Shown: in pieces, positions 1-8,235 of the stretch
Layout: each line of letters opens with the position of its first letter
How positions within the stretch are numbered: the first letter of the stretch is position 1
DNA from: an uncultured Acetatifactor sp.
Lineage (GTDB): Bacteria; Bacillota; Clostridia; Lachnospirales; Lachnospiraceae
Direction of reading: 5' to 3'
Assembly (NCBI GenBank): GCA_910579755.1
Contig: CAJTVB010000040.1
Location: forward strand, 1 to 24,928
DNA length: 24,928 bases
The notes under the pieces: generated by a model
Database searches by the model: none
What the model was told of the DNA's origin: nothing
Seen by the model: only the letters and a program-made list of their open reading frames with translations
Position numbers and translations under genes: made by a program

Positions 1-984
1 AATGAAGCTTATGAAATCGCTAAAGGATTTGATGCTTCTGGAGATTATCAGCTTTCAGAGTATATTATGTCCTTATTGTCCAATGTGAATACGTTTGTAC
101 CGCAGATGTCGGAGAATGCTTCTCCTTTTTTTGAAAAAATTGGTGGGAAGGAAGATATGCTGTTACTTCCGGATGTAATTACCAGTGATTTATTGGGCGT
201 AGTAAATGCAATTGAACATCATATTGGAATTAATAAGTTTTTGTTTCAGGGGGCGCCAGGAACAGGGAAGACGGAGGCAGTTAAGCAACTTGCACGAATA
301 TTGAATAGAGAAATTTTTATGGTGGACTTTTCAACAGTGATTGATAGTAGGCTGGGACAGACACAAAAGAATTTATCCATGTTGTTCAGGGAAATAAATA
401 GTTTCGTTCAACCGAACAAGGTAATTGTTATGTTTGATGAAATCGACGCGTTGGCTTTAGATCGAACGAATCAGAATGATCTGCGGGAAATGGGGCGGGC
501 AACCTCTGCCATGTTGAAAGAATTTGACCGGATGAATGAAAATGTAGTTTTAGTTGCTACAACTAATCTTTATAAATACTTTGATAAAGCATTAATTAGA
601 AGATTTGATTCAGTCATTGATTTTGATAGATATTCTCAAGAAGATCTTCTTTCGATTGCAGAGAAGATGTTAGATCAATATCTTGATAAATTAAAACTGG
701 CAAATAGAGATATCCGCTTGTTCCGTAAAATAATGAAACTAATGCCACAGATACCGTATCCGGGGGAACTGAAAAATTTGATTAAAACGTCCGTTGCATT
801 TAGCAATCCAAGTGATGGTATGGACTATTTTAGAAGGCTTTACTATGCAGTCTGCAATGATAAACCGGGAGATTTAAAAAAACTTCAGAGCCAAAAATTT
901 ACAGTCAGAGAAATAGAAATACTGGTTGGAAGATCAAAAAGCAGTATTGCAAGGGATTTGAAAGAAGGTGTAGTGAATGAATAA
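1..984 (+). CDS. ietA: IetA-like AAA+ ATPase, 5' end outside the window
   Basis: Reading frame 1 is open from the first base, so the true start lies upstream and the ATG at 67 is probably internal. Walker A GAPGTGKT is encoded at 250-273, Walker B VIVMFDEID near 424-450, sensor-1 ATTN near 556-567, and the arginine pair that usually supplies the arginine finger near 597-602. These are the marks of an active AAA+ ATPase. The stop overlaps the start of a subtilisin-like protease gene by 8 bases. An AAA+ ATPase directly ahead of a subtilisin-like protease is the arrangement of the IetAS system, first described as a plasmid exclusion/stability locus and later reported as anti-phage. The C-terminal 25 residues (FTVREIEILVGRSKSSIARD) look helix-turn-helix-like, which is only an impression. 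The gene is A+T-rich compared with the region after 5.6 kb, suggesting transfer. Function is inferred from motifs plus the pair. Confidence 0.82.
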   Translation, partial: NEAYEIAKGFDASGDYQLSEYIMSLLSNVNTFVPQMSENASPFFEKIGGKEDMLLLPDVITSDLLGVVNAIEHHIGINKFLFQGAPGTGKTEAVKQLARILNREIFMVDFSTVIDSRLGQTQKNLSMLFREINSFVQPNKVIVMFDEIDALALDRTNQNDLREMGRATSAMLKEFDRMNENVVLVATTNLYKYFDKALIRRFDSVIDFDRYSQEDLLSIAEKMLDQYLDKLKLANRDIRLFRKIMKLMPQIPYPGELKNLIKTSVAFSNPSDGMDYFRRLYYAVCNDKPGDLKKLQSQKFTVREIEILVGRSKSSIARDLKEGVVNE

Positions 985-3247
985 CATTTTACAATTAAAA
1001 GGAAGATTTGAACAAAGACCTAATGGATCCAAACCGGGATCGCCAAAACTTCCGAAGGGAAAAAGTGTGTCTTCGTTACATCTTATTGAATTATCTGAGC
1101 AATTGAAAAGAATTTTGCAATACTGGAAAACAAATACAGATATTAGTGGGGCCCTGGTTGGCGTACACTATACACATATTGTTGCAAAGAGTAATAGATT
1201 GAAGATTTTGTTGTCTGAGAATAGTAAATCTCCTGCGGAATCTATTAGAGGAGCTAAGTTTATCTGGGAACCAGACAAGGATGGTAAAGAGATACAAAAA
1301 CATGTATTTACCCATTATGTTTCGCTTAGAGTGATAGAAAAAGCAATCGAAGTTTTGGGTGAAACAATATCTGTTATTGAAAAATATTTTAATGGTATTA
1401 TTACTAGCGAGGAAACAGAAAAGATAGCAGAGACACCGGCGGATAGATTTAGTGAATTTTCTAAATCCAATTTTTTAAACGCTGTGGTGGATGGATTTTA
1501 CGTTGAAAGTTTTGATATTGATCGAGCTGCAGAAGAGATAACAGAGGAATCTATTATAACAATTTATCAGACCGGGATTGAAACGAAGAAATTGTTGTTA
1601 AAGTTTGGAATTCATATTGTTGATGAACGTATTATTGATGGCACTACATTAAGACTTAATCCAGATGAAGCGAAACTGTTATATAATCGTGCTTCGTATC
1701 TGATTGCGATGAGTGTCACTGATTTTTCTCAGCTTACGCGAGACCAGGTGTTGGAGGATAAGGCGGAGATTAGTAATGAAGAAAGCTTGATACCCCATCC
1801 GGCCAACGAACCTGTAATAGGAGTTATTGATACACAATTTAATGAAAAGGTGTATTTTCATGAGTGGGTGGAATATATAAATTTACTTGACCCGAATATT
1901 CCATTGACAACGAAAGATTATGAGCATGGAACAGAAGTAAGTTATATCATCGTAGATGGTCCGCAAGGTAATCCGGCACTTGATGACGGATGTGGCAGAT
2001 TCCGAGTACGTCATTTTGGTGTCGCAACACATAGAGGTTTCAGTTCATTTACCGTGTTAAAAATGATACGAAACATTGTTGCCTCAAATAGGGATATTAA
2101 AGTATGGAATTTATCATTGGGATCCAAACTCGAAATCAAGCCTAATTTTATTTCTCCAGAGGCAGCAGAACTTGACCGTATACAAAGTGAGTATGATGTT
2201 ATTTTCGTTGTTGCAGGGACAAATGTTCCAGCAGGGGAAACGAAAAAAAATATGAGAATTGGCTCACCAGCAGATTCCCTTAATTCTTTGGTAGTCAATG
2301 CTGTAGATTTTAGAGGAAAATCAGCATCCTATACTAGAGTTGGTCCTGTATTATCGTTTTTCCATAAGCCTGATATCAGTTATTATGGCGGAGATGGTTT
2401 CAGTTGTATGGATAAAATGGTGGTATGCCGTGATGATATGGGAGCTGCATATGTAAGTGGTACTTCATTTGCAGCACCATGGATTTCGAGAAAACTTGCA
2501 TATTTAATTCACATTATGGGGTTGAGTAGAGAGATTGCAAAAGCATTATTGATTGATGCGGCTGCTGGATGGAATAGGAAAGATGATATTTCACATAGTA
2601 TCGGTTATGGTGTCGTTCCCAAACATATTAGTGACATTATGAAATCATCTGATGATGAAATACGTTTTATTTTGACTGGAGCATCTGAGGAATATGAGAC
2701 ATACACTTATAATCTTCCAGTACCCGTTGTAGACAATGCACATCCATTTTATGCAAGAGCAACTTTAGTTTATTTTCCTCAATGTGATCGTAATCAAGGT
2801 GTTGATTATACAAGTACTGAAATGGACATACACTTTGGCAGAGTTGTTATTGAAAATAAAAAAGCTACAATAAAGCCAATAGATAATAACCAACAATCGG
2901 AAGACAAGTTGGTTACCCTTTATGAAGAAGATGCGAGAAAAATGTATCGGAAATGGGATAATATCAAGCATATTAGTGAAGAGATTAAAGAAAGAAGAAT
3001 ACCAAGGAAAGCATACGCTTCTGGTCTTTGGGGGCTTAAGATTAATACCAAAGAATGTTTGCATAGAAGAAAAGAACCACTTCAATTTGGGGTAGTTGTA
3101 ACATTGAAGGAAATGAATGGTGTAAATCGTATTGACGATTTTATCAAGATGTGTATGGCGCGTGGCTGGCTGGTTAATCGGTTGGATATTGAGAATCAGT
3201 TGGATGTATATGCAAAGGCAGAAGAAGATATAGTATTCGAGCAATAA
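977..3247 (+). CDS. ietS: IetS-like subtilisin family (S8) serine protease
   Basis: The protein has 756 residues. Residues 1 to about 275 form an N-terminal part I do not recognise, rich in charged helices. The S8 protease domain follows: catalytic Asp285 in GVIDTQ, His317 in YEHGTEV, the oxyanion-hole Asn416 in VAGTN, and Ser497 in SGTSFAAP. The triad order Asp-His-Ser is complete, so the enzyme should be active. Residues after about 560 are a C-terminal extension of unknown function. No signal peptide is visible, so it should act in the cytoplasm, unlike secreted subtilases. The ATG at 977 overlaps the ATPase stop by 8 bases and follows GAAGG at 964-968, indicating translational coupling. 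In IetAS both genes are needed for defence. The likely scheme is an ATPase that senses or unfolds a target and a protease that cuts it, but the mechanism is inference. Confidence 0.85.
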   Translation: MNNILQLKGRFEQRPNGSKPGSPKLPKGKSVSSLHLIELSEQLKRILQYWKTNTDISGALVGVHYTHIVAKSNRLKILLSENSKSPAESIRGAKFIWEPDKDGKEIQKHVFTHYVSLRVIEKAIEVLGETISVIEKYFNGIITSEETEKIAETPADRFSEFSKSNFLNAVVDGFYVESFDIDRAAEEITEESIITIYQTGIETKKLLLKFGIHIVDERIIDGTTLRLNPDEAKLLYNRASYLIAMSVTDFSQLTRDQVLEDKAEISNEESLIPHPANEPVIGVIDTQFNEKVYFHEWVEYINLLDPNIPLTTKDYEHGTEVSYIIVDGPQGNPALDDGCGRFRVRHFGVATHRGFSSFTVLKMIRNIVASNRDIKVWNLSLGSKLEIKPNFISPEAAELDRIQSEYDVIFVVAGTNVPAGETKKNMRIGSPADSLNSLVVNAVDFRGKSASYTRVGPVLSFFHKPDISYYGGDGFSCMDKMVVCRDDMGAAYVSGTSFAAPWISRKLAYLIHIMGLSREIAKALLIDAAAGWNRKDDISHSIGYGVVPKHISDIMKSSDDEIRFILTGASEEYETYTYNLPVPVVDNAHPFYARATLVYFPQCDRNQGVDYTSTEMDIHFGRVVIENKKATIKPIDNNQQSEDKLVTLYEEDARKMYRKWDNIKHISEEIKERRIPRKAYASGLWGLKINTKECLHRRKEPLQFGVVVTLKEMNGVNRIDDFIKMCMARGWLVNRLDIENQLDVYAKAEEDIVFEQ

Positions 3248-3284
3248 TGTTGAAATAATCCATTCATCATAGAGAATAATCTGA

Positions 3285-3458
3285 AAATGTTCTATTATCG
3301 TGAACAGGCTGGAATATTTCAAGGCACTGGAGGCTTATGCGGAGGAGGGAGACCTACAGCCCTTTGTGGAGCTGGTGGCAGGGCTTGTGGACAGACAGAT
3401 GGAGCGGTACATTGAGCTTTCCGGACCACAGCAGGAGAGCGATCAGCCCCCTGCATGA
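3285..3458 (+). pseudogene. C-terminal remnant of a Fic family protein
   Basis: After a TGA at 3282 the frame is open to a TGA at 3456-3458 and encodes a fragment containing NRLEYFKALEAY, GDLQPFVELVAGL and DRQMERYIEL. This pattern (R-x-EYxxALExY, then D-x-xPFxxLVA, then a helix ending in RYIEL) is what I know from the C-terminal end of Fic/DOC adenylyltransferases. The FIC motif (HPFxxGNGR) is absent, so only the last 50 or so residues survive and the piece cannot be active. It begins about 40 bases after the protease stop, without a start codon in a good context. The identification rests on recall of the family, not on a search. Confidence 0.5.
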
Positions 3459-3562
3459 AAGAGATTTTGAGGCGGCAGAGCTTCCGTCGTGGCTTGCGGC
3501 ATATAACGTTTCTCCGTCCATATACAGGCTGGCAATATTTTTCTTTCCTAAAACGAGGCTTT

Positions 3563-3730
3563 TCAATGGAAAGAGCAGATTTGTCCAAGCGCAGCAGCCT
3601 CCCGTCCGGCCTCCTCCGGATACTGAATCCCGACAATCATGGATACCGTCGTGATGTACAGCGCAACCTCGTTCTTGAAGCGGTGCTTCGGATAGGAGGC
3701 GGATATTATATCTCTTCCTTCCTGCATCAT
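3563..3730 (-). CDS. Small hypothetical protein, coupled to the upstream gene
   Basis: This is an ORF of 55 residues beginning MMQEGRDIISASYPKHRF and ending in ICSFH. Its ATG (3730-3728) overlaps the TGA of the 552-residue gene in an ATGA arrangement, the usual sign of translational coupling. The frame stays open upstream to an ATG at 3751, but the coupled start is preferred. I do not recognise the protein. It is followed on the minus strand by about 100 bases (3562-3459) with further short open stretches that run into the Fic remnant, so it may be the start of a longer gene that was truncated or frameshifted. Its reality as a gene is uncertain. Confidence 0.35.
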   Translation of the reverse strand: MMQEGRDIISASYPKHRFKNEVALYITTVSMIVGIQYPEEAGREAAALGQICSFH

Positions 3731-5385
3731 TTCATGCCGGATATATAGCATTCGTACAGGTACATATTTTTACAGACAGTTTCTATAAATTCATCGTTAT
3801 AGAAAGATTTCTTATGCGTAAGGTGGCAGTCCGCCTTGCTGTCCACAATGTGGGAGATCAGGTCAAAAAAGACGGCGTGGCTTAATCGGCAGATTCCGTC
3901 TTCCTCCCTGCGGTAGATCAGGACCTCATCCTCCAGAAAGCAGACAGCGTCTCCCCATGCCGCGTCTCCCTTGTCCTTTGGCGCACCCAGGAGGAAATTA
4001 AAATGTACCATGGTATTGGTCGCCTGTGTCAGACGGCGCAGCGCCGTTTCATCATACGCGTACAGCTCGCTGAGCGCTTCCGACGCCTTCTTTGCGTCGA
4101 TCGGCTTCCCCTGTTCTGCCTTGCGGAGCACCTCAAGTTTTCCCGCGCTTCGTTCCGGCAGGGGGAACAATTCACGGAAATAGGCCTTTTCTATCTGCTG
4201 CTCCTTCCATGCCAATTCCTTTTGGTAGCGTTTCTCGTACTCTGTGAAGTACAGGTCGGTCTTAAGCCACACAAGCAACTCTTCCTCAAAAGGCGAATTG
4301 CCGTCGAACTGGCTTCGCACTTCCCGCCACCCATAGTATTCCAGATACCTGGTCCAGGAGCTGACGTAGCTGCCATCGCGCGGATGCAGCACCCAGTCGC
4401 GGAAATTGCTCTGGAAGCTGCGGCTGCACAGGAGCTTTTTCCAGCCCCCTGCAGAACCATATCGTGCCTTCAGGGCGATGAAGCGCTGCATATGCGGCAC
4501 ATATCCGCATTCATGGACGGAATGACCTTCTCCCGTATGGTCCAGCGCGTCCACGAATGCCTGGAAAAATTCCTGCCGCTTCCGGCGCAGATGGGTGTAT
4601 TCCTGCATTTTCGACGTCAACTGCTGTGAAAACAAAGGCTGAGGCAGGCTGCATAGGTTGCGGAGGGCAAATTCCGTATCGGAATCAGGAAGGGAGGACA
4701 TCAGCATCCATTGCTCCGCCATGTCCGGAAAGCCCTTTGCATAGGCGGCTTGCTGTTCTTGGTTCCCCGTGCCCTGCCAGAGACAGCATGCTTCCCGGCA
4801 GAAAGAAAAGAAGTGGCATTCTTCTTTCAGATCAGGCCAGCACTGGAGATCCTGGGCATACTCCCGGTGATTGGGGTGCGCGGCAAGCAGCTCTTTCATA
4901 TGTACATATTCGCTTTCCGCCCCAGGCGATACCGCCAGCTTCGCCTGCCTGTAGGCCGCCGCCGTACCGTCTGTATCCGTGAAAAATCCATATGCAGTGC
5001 ACAGGGCAAAATACAGATCCTGTCCTATCCCTTCCGGACGAGCCTGGCTTTCTTTCTGCAGGAAGCCGCAAAGTTCTGCCAGGACTTCCGGGTTGTACTG
5101 CATTTGCAAAAAAACCGGGTGGCAGATAACGGACAGCCAGCTACGCTCTTTCCATTCTTCCCATAAAATGTTCAGAAAGCGTTTTTGCTTCCCTGGCAGA
5201 TTCCTCCTTGAAACATTTTTTCCGCTTTCTGTCCCTGTTTCTTCCTCATGATATTTGTGGCAGATAAGCCGCAGAAGCTCCCGCGACTGGCGTTTTTCCG
5301 GGTTTGGCAGAAAATGTTCGCCCCATCTTTGCACGATCACATGCATATTCTGCAGTGATTGCATTACTTTTGAAAATATAATCAT
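3727..5385 (-). CDS. Hypothetical protein, 552 residues
   Basis: I do not recognise this protein. It is a long soluble sequence rich in Trp, Cys, Tyr and Gln, with no signal peptide or membrane span. Middle features include EEELLVWLKTDLYFTEYEKRY, a charged helical stretch that may be a coiled coil, and a C-terminal part with GDAVCFLEDEVLIYRREEDG. The frame is open to an ATG at 5550, but I place the start at the ATG at 5385. GGGAGG lies just upstream at 5395-5390, and a good minus-strand promoter lies at 5484-5456, inside the longer reading. The gene opposes its neighbours on both sides and is coupled to a small ORF downstream (ATGA). It has a coding-like composition and no internal stop, so I think it is a real gene, perhaps the fragment of an exchanged cassette. 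Confidence 0.6.
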   Translation of the reverse strand: MIIFSKVMQSLQNMHVIVQRWGEHFLPNPEKRQSRELLRLICHKYHEEETGTESGKNVSRRNLPGKQKRFLNILWEEWKERSWLSVICHPVFLQMQYNPEVLAELCGFLQKESQARPEGIGQDLYFALCTAYGFFTDTDGTAAAYRQAKLAVSPGAESEYVHMKELLAAHPNHREYAQDLQCWPDLKEECHFFSFCREACCLWQGTGNQEQQAAYAKGFPDMAEQWMLMSSLPDSDTEFALRNLCSLPQPLFSQQLTSKMQEYTHLRRKRQEFFQAFVDALDHTGEGHSVHECGYVPHMQRFIALKARYGSAGGWKKLLCSRSFQSNFRDWVLHPRDGSYVSSWTRYLEYYGWREVRSQFDGNSPFEEELLVWLKTDLYFTEYEKRYQKELAWKEQQIEKAYFRELFPLPERSAGKLEVLRKAEQGKPIDAKKASEALSELYAYDETALRRLTQATNTMVHFNFLLGAPKDKGDAAWGDAVCFLEDEVLIYRREEDGICRLSHAVFFDLISHIVDSKADCHLTHKKSFYNDEFIETVCKNMYLYECYISGMK

Positions 5386-5455
5386 AAAACCTCCCAACAT
5401 GTCCTGCACGGTACCGTTACTCATTTCCGGGGCGGCGCAAAGGACACCCTTTCCT

Positions 5456-5484
5456 ATTGTAGCACATTTTCTCCTAAACTCCAA
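5456..5484 (-). promoter_or_regulatory. Sigma-A type promoter for the 552-residue gene
   Basis: On the minus strand, TTGGAG (5484-5479) and TACAAT (5461-5456) are 17 bases apart, and TGC just before the -10 makes it an extended -10. Transcription would start near 5449, leaving a leader of about 64 bases before the ATG at 5385. This supports the shorter start of the gene. Confidence 0.55.
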
Positions 5485-5523
5485 AAAAGCAACAGTTTTT
5501 AAAGACATATTGTTCTGGATTGT

Positions 5524-5546
5524 GTTACTTTTCACGGCTTCGCCGT
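5524..5546. repeat. GTTACTTTTC box with short hairpin
   Basis: GTTACTTTTCACGG occurs at 5524-5537 and again, identical over 14 bases, at 6711-6724; its first 10 bases recur at 6724 and 8208. Here it runs into ACGGC-TTC-GCCGT, a perfect 5-bp hairpin at 5534-5546. It lies between the minus-strand hypothetical gene and the truncated GH3 gene. It may mark a dispersed intergenic repeat or a recombination scar. Confidence 0.5.
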
Positions 5547-5624
5547 TCAAAGCAACTAGAACAAAATCATTTCTGCAATATTGAACCTAAATATGTAATA
5601 TCTATGCGTTTGAAAATGATATGA

Positions 5625-6665
5625 TATTTTCTATATCCTGAGGATGTTCGGAGGACAGGTACGGATGGGGCTCCGGATGCCTGCAATGCCAGGGAAAGGA
5701 TAAAGGACTTGTCGGTGGAGCAGCTTGCAGCGCTCTGCGTGGGATATGGCCCAGGCATGCCGTTCTCCGCTTTCAGGGATGGCAGTGATCCGGAAACGAT
5801 TTATGATGAGGAGGGAAAACCGCTTACAACAAACAGCCATCAGGCCGGATATAATGGTTATGTATCACCGGCAATTAAAGCTGCAGGAATTTATTCTGTG
5901 TTATATAAGGACGGACCTGCGGGAATTGGTGAAATGGCGTGGCCATCAGAAATGCTGACGGCCTGTGCCTTCAACAAAAAAATCTGGTATGATTTTGGGG
6001 ACGCTGTGGGATACGAATGTGAGAAGCAGCAGGTGGATGTCTGGCTGGCGCCTGCCGTGAATCTGCACAGGCATCCTTTGGGGGGAAGAAGCTTTGAGTA
6101 TTTCTCGGAGGATCCCTATTTGACCGGCATATGTGCCTGTGAGATTGCCAAAGGTGTGCAGGAAAACCATGAAGTGCTTATCTGTCCCAAGCATTTTGCA
6201 GTAAATGAACAGGAGACTTTTCGAAGGGGGAGCAGCAGCAAAAATTTTGATGCAACAGACTCTATTATCAGTGAACGGGCGGCGCGGGAGCTGTATTTAA
6301 AGCCATTTGAGATGCTGGTCAGGGATGCGGGTATTTCCTGCATCATGACTTCTTTCAATAAAATAAATGGTGTGTTTGCGGGAGGGAGCGCTGACCTTTG
6401 CACCCATATCTTAAGAGAAGAGTGGGGATATAGGGGTGTGGTGATTACGGACTGGGGAGATATGGATGTGGTAGTGGATGGCGCGGATGCAGTAACCGCG
6501 GGCAATGACATCGTGATGCCCGGCGGACCTCCGGCGATTGCACAGATTTTAGAGGGATACCGGGAGGGCAGGGTATCAAGGGAAAATCTGGAAAACGCAG
6601 TCTGCCGTCTGCTGTATATGACGGAGAGAACCCGGCATGGGAAAAAATGTGGCGGCGGCGCGTAG
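5625..6665 (+). pseudogene. 5'-truncated glycoside hydrolase family 3 (beta-glucosidase type)
   Basis: The frame is open from 5625 (after TGA at 5622) and a possible TTG start lies at 5709. The encoded 318 residues from 5709 are a GH3 catalytic barrel: LAPAVNLHRHPLGGRSFEYF, the KHFAVNEQET segment with the conserved Lys-His, and GVVITDWGDM with the nucleophile Asp248. Family members usually have 700-950 residues because a second alpha/beta domain (GH3_C) supplies part of the substrate site. That domain is missing here. The reading ends naturally, about 35 residues after the last barrel helix, so this is the C-terminal part of an inverted-order GH3 (GH3_C first, barrel last), as known in some rumen clostridia. 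In-frame sequence upstream of the TTG (ARERIKDLSVEQLAALC) continues the family pattern to about 5640, which supports truncation over a genuine short gene. No ribosome binding site precedes 5709. Residual activity is unlikely. Confidence 0.75.
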
Positions 6666-6710
6666 ATATCATCTCCTTGAAGTAGAGGGGTATTTGTTGG
6701 CAAACTTATC

Positions 6711-6746
6711 GTTACTTTTCACGGTTACTTTTCGCGGCCCCTGCCC
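6711..6746. repeat. Tandem GTTACTTTTC boxes plus GC-rich inverted repeat (left)
   Basis: Two 13-base units, GTTACTTTTCACG and GTTACTTTTCGCG, stand in tandem at 6711-6736. They run into CGCGGCCCCTGCCC (6733-6746). The complement of that last sequence is found with one mismatch at 8220-8233, on the other side of the antiporter gene. Confidence 0.6.
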
Positions 6747-6801
6747 GAGACAGAATGGCACATCTGCGCATCTAAGTCTCCCGTTTCCCTGAAAAGAAGC
6801 G

Positions 6802-8076
6802 TCATTCCATCTCTTCCTCGCTGATCCTGTGCCGTAGATCCGTTATTTTCTCGTGATATCCTGTGATATCCTCGCTTGCTTCCACAGCTGAGATCGATCC
6901 GCTCCTATAGACGACTTTCAGCAGGACAGGGGTAATGATCGTGGTGATCACCACCATGACCACCACCGCCCCCATAAAAGCGCTTCCCAGCAGCCCCATG
7001 GCAGCCCCTTTGCTTGCCACGATGAGGGCCACCTCGCCTCTGGACACCATTCCGATTCCGATCCGCAGGCACTGGTGTGACTGATAGCCGCACAGCTTTG
7101 CCCCCAGGCCGCAGCCCACGACCTTGGTCAGGATCGCCACGATGACCAGTATCAGCGTGAACAGGATGATCATAGGCGTCATCTTCGGAAGCGCCACAGA
7201 AAGCCCTATATTCGCAAAGAAAACGGGAGACAGCAGAAGATACGACAGGATATCGAACTTCTCCTGGAGATATTCCGACCTTCCCGTATTGGAGATGATC
7301 AGGCCGGCGATGTACGCGCCGGTGATATCTGCAACGCCAAACAGATGCTCTGCGGCGTATGCCATGAGCAGACAGAATACAAAGGCAATGATCACATGCC
7401 GGTGGCGCATTTTGTCGGCATGGGTCATCCAATACTTATAGGCTTTATAGAACAGGCATCCCACTACGATGGCAAATACGAAAAAAGCGGCCACTTTCCC
7501 CAGGACTGCCGCGATGTGGACTGAGGGGTCTGCCAAGCTTGTAATGATCGTCAGTGCGACGATTCCGAGAATGTCGTCAATGATTGCTGCCCCAAGGATC
7601 GCGTTGCCGGAATGGGTCTTCAGCTTTCCCAGCTCTTTCAATGTCTCCACCGTGATGCTCACGGAAGTGGCGGTCAGTATCACGCCCATGAAGACGTTCT
7701 GCAGCAGGACGCTGCTGGAGGCATCGGATGGTATTATCTCCGGCTTGTTGAAGAAGAAGGCGGCCAGAAATCCTCCCGCGATTGGTACGATGACCCCGCA
7801 CAGAGCGATGACCAGAGAGGCTTTTCCGCTCTTTTTCAACTCCTTGATATCCGTTTCCAGCCCGGCGGTGAACATCAATACGATCACACCCAGCTCCGCC
7901 ACGGTCTCCAGGAAGTCCGTTTCCGACAGGACGCCGAACATGGCCGGTCCCAGCAGAAGGCCTGCCAGCAGAGCGCCCACCACCTGGGGCATCTGTACCC
8001 TCTTCGTGGCTACGCCCAACAATTTGGTACATAACAGAATAATTGCAAGATCCAGTAAAAATTTGTAGCTATGCAT
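6802..8076 (-). CDS. CPA2-family cation/proton antiporter (Kef/NapA type)
   Basis: The protein has 424 residues and about 12 or 13 hydrophobic spans, and should exchange Na+ or K+ for protons across the cytoplasmic membrane. Family features visible are QVVGALLAGLLLGP after the first span, ELGVIVLMFTAGLETD, and AAIIDDILGI with the paired Asp of the ion site. Conserved ADITGAYIAGLI and SRGEVALIVA follow. A charged tail of about 40 residues closes the protein. No TrkA-N or TrkA-C nucleotide-binding domain is fused, so it is the short form. The reading frame starts at 8085, but AGGAG (8090-8086) touches that ATG; the ATG at 8076, nine bases after the AGGAG, is the better start. The gene is divergent from the SRAP gene, with its own promoter and a palindrome over the -10. 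The ion specificity cannot be read from the sequence. Confidence 0.88.
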   Translation of the reverse strand: MHSYKFLLDLAIILLCTKLLGVATKRVQMPQVVGALLAGLLLGPAMFGVLSETDFLETVAELGVIVLMFTAGLETDIKELKKSGKASLVIALCGVIVPIAGGFLAAFFFNKPEIIPSDASSSVLLQNVFMGVILTATSVSITVETLKELGKLKTHSGNAILGAAIIDDILGIVALTIITSLADPSVHIAAVLGKVAAFFVFAIVVGCLFYKAYKYWMTHADKMRHRHVIIAFVFCLLMAYAAEHLFGVADITGAYIAGLIISNTGRSEYLQEKFDILSYLLLSPVFFANIGLSVALPKMTPMIILFTLILVIVAILTKVVGCGLGAKLCGYQSHQCLRIGIGMVSRGEVALIVASKGAAMGLLGSAFMGAVVVMVVITTIITPVLLKVVYRSGSISAVEASEDITGYHEKITDLRHRISEEEME

Positions 8077-8140
8077 CTGTGTCATCTCCTAATCGCAATC
8101 CGCAAAAGAGTTCCCTGAAAGTAATCAATCGTTTTCCGTT

Positions 8141-8169
8141 AAAATAGCACTATTTTGTAGAAAATACAA
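8141..8169 (-). promoter_or_regulatory. Antiporter promoter with palindromic operator candidate
   Basis: On the minus strand, TTGTAT (8169-8164) and TATTTT (8146-8141) are 17 bases apart, with TGC before the -10. The perfect inverted repeat AAAATAG-CA-CTATTTT (8141-8156) covers the -10, so a dimeric regulator could block the promoter there. The regulator is unknown. Confidence 0.5.
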
Positions 8170-8189
8170 GCCTAAATGATTACTTGCTG

Positions 8190-8195
8190 TATAAT
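8190..8195 (+). promoter_or_regulatory. Candidate -10 for the SRAP gene
   Basis: TATAAT, a perfect -10 hexamer, points toward the SRAP gene 160 bases downstream. No good -35 is seen at 16-18 bases upstream (CAAGCC at 8167-8172), so it is only a candidate. The resulting leader would contain the repeat and hairpin at 8208-8267. Confidence 0.35.
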
Positions 8196-8207
8196 GGGGA
8201 TGACTAT

Positions 8208-8233
8208 GTTACTTTTCAAGGGTAGGGGCCGCG
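8208..8233. repeat. GTTACTTTTC box plus GC-rich inverted repeat (right)
   Basis: GTTACTTTTC lies at 8208-8217 and GGGTAGGGGCCGCG at 8220-8233. The latter is the complement, with one mismatch in 14, of 6733-6746. Together the two copies bracket the antiporter gene. Confidence 0.55.
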
Positions 8234-8235
8234 AG

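Noticed and set aside
4003..5166. Plus-strand open frames of 208 and 151 residues inside the 552-residue minus-strand gene
   Set aside because: They lack ribosome binding sites and overlap each other in different frames; the minus strand has one continuous frame with a promoter and start signal.
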